From: VXPQ01 sp965116435
GTDB lineage: Bacteria > Bacteroidota > Rhodothermia > Rhodothermales > VXPQ01
NCBI GenBank assembly: GCA_965116435.1
Contig: OZ220686.1
Coordinates: 310,001 to 374,000, forward strand
Length of the DNA stretch: 64,000 nt
Reading direction: 5' to 3'
In this document: piece after piece, positions 52,376 to 60,071 of the stretch
How the letters are laid out: each line of letters begins with the position of its first letter
Position numbering within the stretch: position 1 is the first letter of the stretch
Program-made: the position numbers and the translations under genes
Notes under the pieces: generated by a model
The model's database searches: none
What the model saw: the letters and a program-made list of their open reading frames with translations, nothing else
Told to the model about the DNA's origin: nothing

Positions 52376-52792
52376 ATGAAAGAACGGTTTATGCTCAAGG
52401 CGCTGGGCTTGCTCCTGGTCGTATTCAGCGCGGAGGCTGTTGTGCAATGGCTCGTCGGATTGTTCGAAGGACGCCTTGTTTTCGAGGCGGACCTGCTCGT
52501 GTTGCTGATCGGCGTTGGGTTGTTTTATGCGCATCCCTTATGGGGCTTGGCGGCAAGAGCGTATGTGGTTTTGTGCGGTCTTGCGCTCATTGCTGTCACC
52601 GCGTTAGCGTTTGCAGGATTCCCGAATGTTGGCAACTGGCTGGAGTTCATGGAACGCGATACCCTCGACTCCATCCCCCCTCCGTTTATCGCGCTGTACG
52701 CCGCTACGTTGCTGGCGCTCCTCGCATGGAGTTACATATTCCTGCATAAAGCGGCCCGCGCGGACAAGGATGTGCGGGAAGTTTCGGAGTGA
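52376..52792 (+). CDS. Small membrane protein upstream of the restriction gene
   Basis: 138 aa, four hydrophobic segments (LGLLLVVFSAEAVVQWLVGLF; DLLVLLIGVGLFYAHPLWGL; AYVVLCGLALIAVTALAFAGF; PFIALYAATLLALLAWSYIFL) and a charged C-terminus. No family recognised. The ATG at 52376 follows the candidate promoter; the frame upstream is open but lacks a natural start. The restriction gene begins 44 bp downstream, so the two may be cotranscribed, giving a possible accessory membrane component of the island. Confidence 0.7.
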   Translation: MKERFMLKALGLLLVVFSAEAVVQWLVGLFEGRLVFEADLLVLLIGVGLFYAHPLWGLAARAYVVLCGLALIAVTALAFAGFPNVGNWLEFMERDTLDSIPPPFIALYAATLLALLAWSYIFLHKAARADKDVREVSE

Positions 52793-52836
52793 GGCGGATC
52801 TCTTTGGATAACATATAATTCCCACATAATAAATAT

Positions 52837-55653
52837 ATGGCGCAGGCGACCATAGACAGACTGATAATCAATTCCCCCTACAAGGAACCGGCAAGGCATT
52901 GGAACTATGACCGCGCCTCGCGCCTGTTCGATCTCGCAGAGGGTCGGCGTCCGGCCGGATATGTTGTAGCTTCGCAGGACTCCAAGACCTTTGATGACCC
53001 TGGAACCTTTGTAGAAATCCCTCTGGTTAATCAGATTCGCACCCGCGTCAAGAAGTGGCGCGACGCAGGGTATCCGGGCGTAACCGGCGTTACTCGCCGC
53101 CTGCTTCAGCACTGGACAGATCCAGAGGAATTCGCCGAACGACGATTCTTCTTTTGCCAGATTGAGGCTGCCGAAACACTGATCTGGCTTGCGGAAGCAT
53201 CTTCCTCCGAGAAAGTAGGCATCGATATTCCAGCCGACGGGGGAAATTTCCAGCGGCTATGCGCCAAAATGGCGACGGGTTCAGGGAAAACCGTGGTTAT
53301 GGCCATGATCATCGCATGGCACATCCTGAACAAGGTCGCATTTCCACAGGACCGCCGATTCGCCAAAAATATTCTTGTGATTGCGCCGGGACTGACCGTC
53401 AAGAGCCGCCTGTCGGTTCTGAACCCCTCTCACCCGGAAAATTACTACCAGGCATTTCGCGTCCTCCCCTCCCCTATGCTGGACAAGCTCCGCCAGGGGA
53501 AGGTGCTTGTGCATAACTGGCATGCGCTCAACTGGGAGACGGACGAGAAAATCGCCAATAAACGCAGCGTGGACAAACGCGGAGCGAAGAGCAACGAAGC
53601 GTATGTACGGGAAGTGCTTGGAGATATGGCGAATGCCCGAAACATACTGGTTATCAATGACGAAGCACATCATGCGTGGCGTGTTCCTGCCGGATCCGGT
53701 GCGCGAGGGATTAAAAAAGAGGATATCAAACCAGGGGACATCGAACAAGCCACGAAATGGATTGGCGGACTGGATCGAATAGACCAGGCTCGCGGGATCC
53801 TTGGGTGCTACGATTTTTCGGCGACGCCTTTTGTCCCGTCCGGCAAAAAAAGTTCGGAGGAAGCGCTGTTCGACTGGATCGTGAGCGATTTCGGGCTGAA
53901 TGACGCTATTGAAGCCGGTCTCGTCAAAACACCCCGCGTAGTGATCCGCGACGACGCCGTTCGAGACGCAAAAACCTACAAATCGCGGCTTTATCATATC
54001 TATAACGATTCTGAAGTAAAGGACGACCTGAATCGAAAGGCCGAGCCAACGGCTCCTCTTCCCGACCTTGTTCTGAATGGCTATTACCTTCTCGGGTACG
54101 ACTGGCGCGAAACAGCAAGGCAATGGCAGTCTCAAGGCTATAAGACCCGGCCAGCAATGATTACCGTGACAAATCGCACGGAGACGGCGGCGAGGATCAA
54201 GCACTCTTTCGACAACGGCAAAATCCGCATTGACGAGCTTTGCGATGCGAAGCGAACGCTTCACATCGACTCGAAAGTCCTTGAAAAGGCCGAAGCCGCC
54301 GACGGGCCGATCGCCGAAAGCAACAAGAAATCTAAGCCAAAACAGCGCGCCGAATTTTTGCGCTTGCAGGTAGACACCGTGGGGCAGGAAGGAAAGCCCG
54401 GAGCGGATATCCAGAATGTGATCGCCGTGGGGATGCTATCCGAAGGCTGGGACGCCAGAACCGTAACGCACATCATGGGCCTGCGGGCCTTCACCAGCCA
54501 GTTGTTATGCGAACAGGTGGTAGGGCGTGGCCTGCGCCGCACCGCCTATGAAACGAATCCGGAAACCGGTCGCTTCGATCCGGAATACGTCAATATCTTT
54601 GGTGTGCCCTTTACGTTTTTGCCGCACGAATCGAAGCCAGGCGTAGTGCCGCCTCCGCCTAAGCCGAAAACCGAAATCAAACCTGATCCCGAAAAGGCGG
54701 CGTTCGAGATTCGGTGGCCCAATCTCGTTCGTATTGATCGCGTATTCCGTCCGCATTTAACCCTTGATCCAGATCAGGTAGCGCAGATCGAGTTGAGTGC
54801 AGGGCAAACCATTCGCATCGCCGAACTGGCGCCCGTGGTCGAGGGCAAGCCAGACTTGAGGAAGATATCCCTTATCGAACTCGACAAACTGGCTCGCGAG
54901 TTCCGTACCCAACGTATCGTGTTCGAAACGGCGGCGGAGGTATACGACCGGATGCAGACGGATTGGCAAGGCAGCCGGGAATTTCTGCTGGCCCAGTTGG
55001 TGAGGCTCATAGACAAATTCATCCGCTCCGACAGGATTGTCGTTACATCCTCCCTGTTCGACCAGGATCGTCTAAAACGCCGCCTGATCATTACGCTTAA
55101 CATGACCAGGATTGTCGAACATATCTGGCAGGCGATTCACTTCGAAAACGTCGAAAAACTGGAGCCGGTATTCGATTCGGACCGCCCTGTTTGCTCAACC
55201 GGAGACATGATCACCTGGCATTCCAGCAAGCCTTGCGAACCGACCGAACACAGCCACATCAATTTCTGCGTGTACGACAGCGCCTGGGAGGCAACGGAAG
55301 CCTTCGCTCTGGATCGCAGCCCCCTCGTGGAGGCATGGGTGAAGAACGATCATCTCGGTTTCGAGGTGTTTTACGTGTATCGCGGGGTGGTCAGAAAATA
55401 TCGCCCCGACTTTCTCGTCAGGCTGACCTCTGGCGCTATGCTGGTTCTGGAAGTCAAAGGCAAAGAGAGCGAGCAGGATCGTATCAAGCACGGGTTTCTC
55501 GACAGATGGGTTGCCGCCGTCAATGCGCATGGAGGGTTTGGGCGATGGACCTGGGCTGTTTCGAGGAATCCTGGCGATATTCACGATATCCTCACGAAAA
55601 ATGTGTTGCCGGATGTGTCTAAAGGGATGTCGGATACTCTTGCGGGAACATAA
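52837..55653 (+). CDS. Type III-like restriction endonuclease (Res)
   Basis: 938 aa SF2 helicase-nuclease. Walker A MATGSGKT (about residues 145-152), DEAH box DEAH at 275-278, later helicase motifs GMLSEGWDARTVTHIMGLRAF and QVVGRGLRR, then a C-terminal PD-(D/E)XK nuclease with Asp858 (YRPDFLV) and Glu872-Val-Lys874 (VLEVKGKE). It needs the methyltransferase partner for site recognition. The res gene precedes the mod gene with a 17-bp gap, the reverse of the usual mod-res order. When the partner is out of frame, Res may be inactive or unregulated. Confidence 0.93.
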   Translation: MAQATIDRLIINSPYKEPARHWNYDRASRLFDLAEGRRPAGYVVASQDSKTFDDPGTFVEIPLVNQIRTRVKKWRDAGYPGVTGVTRRLLQHWTDPEEFAERRFFFCQIEAAETLIWLAEASSSEKVGIDIPADGGNFQRLCAKMATGSGKTVVMAMIIAWHILNKVAFPQDRRFAKNILVIAPGLTVKSRLSVLNPSHPENYYQAFRVLPSPMLDKLRQGKVLVHNWHALNWETDEKIANKRSVDKRGAKSNEAYVREVLGDMANARNILVINDEAHHAWRVPAGSGARGIKKEDIKPGDIEQATKWIGGLDRIDQARGILGCYDFSATPFVPSGKKSSEEALFDWIVSDFGLNDAIEAGLVKTPRVVIRDDAVRDAKTYKSRLYHIYNDSEVKDDLNRKAEPTAPLPDLVLNGYYLLGYDWRETARQWQSQGYKTRPAMITVTNRTETAARIKHSFDNGKIRIDELCDAKRTLHIDSKVLEKAEAADGPIAESNKKSKPKQRAEFLRLQVDTVGQEGKPGADIQNVIAVGMLSEGWDARTVTHIMGLRAFTSQLLCEQVVGRGLRRTAYETNPETGRFDPEYVNIFGVPFTFLPHESKPGVVPPPPKPKTEIKPDPEKAAFEIRWPNLVRIDRVFRPHLTLDPDQVAQIELSAGQTIRIAELAPVVEGKPDLRKISLIELDKLAREFRTQRIVFETAAEVYDRMQTDWQGSREFLLAQLVRLIDKFIRSDRIVVTSSLFDQDRLKRRLIITLNMTRIVEHIWQAIHFENVEKLEPVFDSDRPVCSTGDMITWHSSKPCEPTEHSHINFCVYDSAWEATEAFALDRSPLVEAWVKNDHLGFEVFYVYRGVVRKYRPDFLVRLTSGAMLVLEVKGKESEQDRIKHGFLDRWVAAVNAHGGFGRWTWAVSRNPGDIHDILTKNVLPDVSKGMSDTLAGT

Positions 55654-55670
55654 ACGTCTGGTTACACACC

Positions 55671-58201
55671 ATGCCGAAAAAGAAAGACATTGAAAGCTAC
55701 GCGCACACCGATAAGGAGCGGACGAACAACCCTCCCGTCGGGCTGGTAACCCCTGAAACCGATCGGGATCAAGGCAGGAAGGGCTATGCTCACGATCCTC
55801 ATATCGACCCACAACTCGTCTGGGCCGGAAAGGCGGAGCATACGTCGTTCGAGGTCCCGACCGTCTCGCTGCATGTGCACGAACGCATAGATGCGCGTAC
55901 GATCATCGAGGCGACGCGGAAACGCAATGGCGCGCTGCCCCAGCCTTCGTTATTTGAAGGTCTGGGGGAAAATCCGCCGCTTCGCCAAGCCATCGAGTTC
56001 TACCGGCACAAGCATAACTGGACCAACCGCCTCGTTGCGGGCGACAGCCTGCTCGTCATGAACAGCCTGCTGGAAAAGGAAGGGCTTGGCGGGCAGGTGC
56101 AGATGATTTACATAGATCCGCCGTATGGAATCAGTTACGGATCGAATTTCCAGCCTTTTGTGAATACGCGAAATGTGAAGGACGGAGAGGATGGGGATTT
56201 GACTGCAGAACCGGAACAGATCCGCGCTTTTCGAGACACCTGGGAAATGGGCATCCATTCCTATCTGGCGTATCTGCGAGATCGCCTTCTGATTTCGCGG
56301 GAACTACTCACCGAGAGCGGTTCCTGTTTCGTGCAGATCGGCGATGAAAACATCCACCGCGTGGGTATGGTGATGGACGAAATTTTCGGCGCAGAGAATC
56401 GCATAGCTACCATATCCTTCGCCACAACGAGCGGAAGTTCCACGTCCACCCTGCCACAAGTAGCCGATTACCTTCTCTGGTACGCAAGGGATCACAAAAA
56501 GGTGAAATACCGGCAAATATATGAATCCCTGACGCGGAGTGAGATAGTAGACCTTTTCAATTGGGATGTCATGGTAGAATTGCCGGATGGCGCATGCCGG
56601 AAGCTTACCCCCCAGGAACGCTTTGATCCCGATGCATATTTGCCCGAAGGCGCTCGCATTTATCAACGCACCGGACTGGATTCGCAAGGTGTTTCTACAA
56701 CAGGTCGCTCCGAGCCTTATGAATGGAACGGCAGGGTATTTCCTTGCGGGAAAAATCGCCATTGGTCCATTTCCAAAGAAGGCATGGACCGTTTGGCCGA
56801 GCTGGGCAGACTGGAAGCGCTTGCTGGCCAAGAGTCGCTCAGGTGGAGAAAATACGAAAATGAAGTGCCAGGGCGACGCATCAACAATGTCTGGCCAGTC
56901 AAAATGTACCCCAGCACAAAATCCTATGTGGTGGAGACCTCTACGAAAGCCATCCAGCGTTGCCTGCTGATGACCACGGATCCCGGCGATCTTGTGCTTG
57001 ATCCCACTTGCGGTAGCGGAACCACGGCCTTCGTCGCCGAGCAGTGGGGACGAAGATGGCTTACTTGCGATACCTCGCGCGTTGCTATCACACTGGCCAA
57101 ACAGCGGCTGATGACGGCGCATTTCGACTATTACGAATTGGCGCATCCTGACGAGGGAGTAGGTAGCGGTTTTCGCTACAAAACAGTCCCGAAGGTTTCT
57201 CCCAAGGTTCTCACAGGCGACGAATCGCAATCTGATATAGTCCTCTACGACCAGCCCCTGAAAGACAATAAAAAGTTTCGCGTCACGGGTCCATTCACAC
57301 TGGAAGCCGTGCCTGCGCCTACGGTAAAACCGCTGGACGATATACAAGATACCCCCCCCCCCCCCACACGCCACCAGATGACTCGGTTGCTCGCTCGGGA
57401 GAAACGCTCCGCCAGAGCGACTGGCGCGACGAATTGTACAAAACCGGCATCCGAGGCAAGGCCGGGCAGCGTATCTCATTTGTCCGCCTGGAACCACTTC
57501 CTGGCTGTCACTGGCTACACGCCGACGGGGAGACGCGCTCTGATAATGCCGAAACGGACTCCGAACGGGTTGTTATTTCCTTCGGTCCCGATCATGCTCC
57601 ATTGGAACAACGCCAGGTGGCCTTAGCCATTGAAGAGGCGCAAAACCTCGTTCCCAAGCCGAAAATCATCGTTTTTGCCGCTTTTCAGTTTGACCCCGAG
57701 GCTGCCAAAGATATCGACGAAACAAATTGGCCCGGCGTAACTTTACTCAAGGCGCAAATGAACGCGGACCTGCTGACGGGAGACCTGAAGAAAAAACGCT
57801 CCAGCAACGAAAGCTTCTGGCTTATCGGCCAACCGGACGTAGAATTGGAAACAATGCAAGACGGCAAACTGCGGGTATCCGTACTCGGATTCGACTACTA
57901 CAATACAAAAACCGGCAAGCCGGAATCCGGCGGATCGGACCGAATCGCCGTGTGGATGCTGGACCCGGATTACGATGGCCGTAGCCTGTTTCCGCATCAG
58001 GTTTTCTTTCCTTTGGCCGGTCCCAAAGACGGCTGGACCCGCCTTGCGCGCAACCTGAAGGCCGAGCTCGACGAACGTCTCATAGAAGCCTATCGCGGCA
58101 CAACCTCCCTTCCCTTCGAGCCGGGCGAGCACCGGCGCGTGGCGGTCAAGATCGTGGACGACCGGGGCATTGAAAGTTTGAAAATTGTGGAGGTGGGTTG
58201 A
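55671..58201 (+). CDS. Type III-like DNA methyltransferase (Mod), phase-variable, frameshifted at a C14 tract
   Basis: Encodes a beta-class N6-adenine methyltransferase: motif IV DPPY at residues 149-152 comes before motif I DPTCGSGTT near 445. A C14 tract (57352-57365) interrupts the frame at codon about 560. In the present state translation ends at 57626 (651 aa, the last ~90 residues out of register). The correct continuation (HTPPDDSVARSGETLRQSD, TGIRGKAGQRISFVRLEPLP) is in another frame to 58201. With C15 or C12 the gene becomes a single frame of 843 or 842 aa; with C13 it stops at once (TGA at 57379). The catalytic core is intact; the lost 280-residue end probably includes specificity or Res-contact elements. 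Confidence 0.9.
57352..57365 (+). repeat. C14 tract in the mod gene
   Basis: Fourteen C in a row within the mod coding sequence, the longest homopolymer in the window. The left flank GATATACAAGATA matches GATTTACAAGATA beside the C11 tract at 62724 in 12 of 13 positions, and both right flanks contain CACG. Tract length decides the reading frame of mod. Long runs are also prone to sequencing error, so the count needs reads. Confidence 0.9.
58189..58193 (+). promoter_or_regulatory. Shine-Dalgarno for the TIR-like gene within mod
   Basis: GGAGG at 58189-58193, seven bases before the ATG at 58201, inside the last codons of the restored mod frame. It decides the start of the TIR-like gene and lets it be translated without coupling, so dependence on mod is partial at most. 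Confidence 0.6.
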
Positions 58202-59025
58202 TGGAAAGGCCGAGTAAGAAGAAAGCGATGGAGCGTTTGCAGAAAGCCCGAGAGGCAATTAATGAATTGCGGAGTCCGGATATCCTACGTGATCAGAGTA
58301 GCTCTCCAAAATTCAAAAAGTGGCACCGAAATACCGAAATTGCTATCACTAACATATTTGGCAATTCTCGTCATATTGAAGATTTTAGAAATGTTCGGTA
58401 TCGCCTGCTAGCGTATTCTGATATGACCCCCGACGGAGAGTTCATTGAAGCCTATATACACGGCTTGGATTCAGCAGATGCAATACTTGAGTCAATGCTT
58501 GAGGAGATTAAAGAATATTGGGACAATGACATTAATACATCAACACCACCTTCATCCAAAGAAATATTTCAGTTAGATACAAACAAAATATTTGTCATCC
58601 ACGGTAGAGACGAAGGCACCCGAGATATGCTATCTGGATTTATCAAAAAATTAGAACTTCAGCCTGTGATACTATCGGAAAAATCAAATCAGGGACTCAC
58701 GATCATTGAAAAATTCGAGAAGTATTCAGAAGTCGGATTCGCGATAGCTTTGCTGACGCCCGACGACACCGGATCGCTTAAAGAAGCCGAAAACAAACCG
58801 AATCCACGCGCTCGGCAAAACGTGATCTTCGAATTGGGCTTCTTCATTGGAAAAATTGGGCGAGAACGCGTATGCGCCCTTACCAAAGGAAAGCTGGAAA
58901 TACCTTCGGACTACTCCGGCGTTGTGTACATATCATTGGATGACTCTGGTGGATGGAAGCTCCAACTTTGCAAAGAACTCAAGGACGCTGGATACGCAGT
59001 AGACGTAAATCGAATTATGGAGTGA
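58201..59025 (+). CDS. TIR-like nucleotide-binding effector (Cap12/PF10137-like)
   Basis: 274 aa. The N-terminal half is a helical domain without recognised motifs (to about residue 125); residues 129-250 form the TIR-like fold: KIFVIHGRDEGTRDMLSGFI, LQPVILSEK, GLTIIEKFEKYS, VGFAIALLTPDD, RARQNVIFELGFFIGKIG with conserved Glu211, and a closing VVYISLDD. PF10137-type domains occur in antiphage systems, often as NAD+ hydrolases. Its ATG shares one base with the stop codon of restored mod (TGATG). AT-rich relative to neighbours, so probably acquired. NADase activity is inference. Confidence 0.87.
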   Translation: MERPSKKKAMERLQKAREAINELRSPDILRDQSSSPKFKKWHRNTEIAITNIFGNSRHIEDFRNVRYRLLAYSDMTPDGEFIEAYIHGLDSADAILESMLEEIKEYWDNDINTSTPPSSKEIFQLDTNKIFVIHGRDEGTRDMLSGFIKKLELQPVILSEKSNQGLTIIEKFEKYSEVGFAIALLTPDDTGSLKEAENKPNPRARQNVIFELGFFIGKIGRERVCALTKGKLEIPSDYSGVVYISLDDSGGWKLQLCKELKDAGYAVDVNRIME

Positions 59026-59066
59026 ATAAAAAAATAAGGTTTATATTTTTTCATAATGGTGTATAA

Positions 59067-59327
59067 ATGCTGTTCATCCGAAAAGCCGAAGCGGAACAAT
59101 TGCTTCTTTCAGGCTTTGCCCGGGGTATGGTTAGCACCCATCGCCAGGGAAACCTGAGCCTGCCCAAGTTTGTATGGGCCGTGGACGACCAGGGCGAGGT
59201 TTACGAAGCAAAACTGGACGGCGACGGACCCGGCTATCACGGGTACCGAATCAACGAATATCGAGACGCAGGCTCGCGCGTAATGCGCAAACAGGTGCTA
59301 AGGGCATGGAAACGACGGAGCAATTGA
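59067..59327 (+). CDS. Small protein downstream of the TIR gene
   Basis: 86 aa, MLFIRKAEAEQLLL...GFARGMV, then a beta-rich part (NLSLPKFVWAVDDQGEVYEAKLD) and a basic end. No known family seen by eye. It follows an AT-rich stretch (59028-59052) with AAAAAATA and TATTTTTT that may be a promoter or terminator. Overlaps the next gene by 22 bp, so the two are probably coupled, as in a toxin-antitoxin or effector-immunity pair; that is inference. Confidence 0.6.
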   Translation: MLFIRKAEAEQLLLSGFARGMVSTHRQGNLSLPKFVWAVDDQGEVYEAKLDGDGPGYHGYRINEYRDAGSRVMRKQVLRAWKRRSN

Positions 59328-60058
59328 AATTTACGTTCGTCCCGGAGCCGCTGGAGGAAGGCTCCCCGGAAGAGAAGGCTTCTTTCGGCAAGGTTTCCAT
59401 TGCCGCAAACGGGCGCGTACTGACCGAAGGCATTGCGTTGCTGGAGGACAACGAGCTCGTCAGCGGGTCCCATGTTTCTGCCTATCATATGGCCGAATGG
59501 CTGCTGTGGAACTGGTGGCGGTTGCTTTGGGAGCCCCGTCCGGAAGGCGTGGAAAACGGCAAGGACGAGGATAAAGACGATACATGGTTCGAATGGGTTT
59601 TTGCGCACAATTTGTCCTCCATCGGCGAGGGTTATCTGTGGCCGGATATCGAAATGGCGTCGGACGGCGGGCTGATGCATCTGGCCTCTTCGCCGACCGG
59701 AGATCCGAATGAAAAGGTGTTTCGCTTCGTGGGAGCATCGCGGCTGGAGACCATCCCGGTCGGGGCATTCATGAAGGCCGTGGACGAATTCGCCTGTGCC
59801 GTGCTGGAGCGCCTGGACGAGGCAAATATTCGGGATACCAACCTGCATGTTCTCTGGCGTCAGTTGGCGCGGGAACGGGAGGACAAGGCCGCGGCGGCGT
59901 TTCGCCGCATGGAGGCGATACTGGGATATGATCCCGGCGAAGGAGAGGACGACGAGATACGGGAATACCTTGCGGACGCCGCAACATTAGGAATGGATAT
60001 TCGCCTTGCTCGCATTGCAGGACACTTGCTCGGAAGTTCCGCCGTTTCCGACGAGTAA
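59306..60058 (+). CDS. Hypothetical protein of the island, helical C-terminus
   Basis: 250 aa from the ATG at 59306. N-terminal FTFVPEPLEEGSPEEKASFG and SAYHMAEWLLWNWWRLLWEPRP with VFAHNLSSIGEGYLWPDIEM resemble, from memory, the N-terminal part of long proteins that carry an ImmA/IrrE-like peptidase, but no HExxH is present here, so it may be a truncated or domain-only relative. The C-terminal half is mainly alpha-helical. The last gene of the island; the Calx-beta gene at 60072 converges on it with only 13 bp between. Confidence 0.65.
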   Translation: METTEQLKFTFVPEPLEEGSPEEKASFGKVSIAANGRVLTEGIALLEDNELVSGSHVSAYHMAEWLLWNWWRLLWEPRPEGVENGKDEDKDDTWFEWVFAHNLSSIGEGYLWPDIEMASDGGLMHLASSPTGDPNEKVFRFVGASRLETIPVGAFMKAVDEFACAVLERLDEANIRDTNLHVLWRQLAREREDKAAAAFRRMEAILGYDPGEGEDDEIREYLADAATLGMDIRLARIAGHLLGSSAVSDE

Positions 60059-60071
60059 GGCCTCCCCTACC

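Noticed and set aside
55671..57626. Mod as a plain 651-aa gene or as a dead pseudogene
   Set aside because: The sequence after the tract has clear continuity with Mod in another frame, and a tract change of +1 or -2 would restore it; a switch explains this better than decay. Sequencing error remains possible and is stated.
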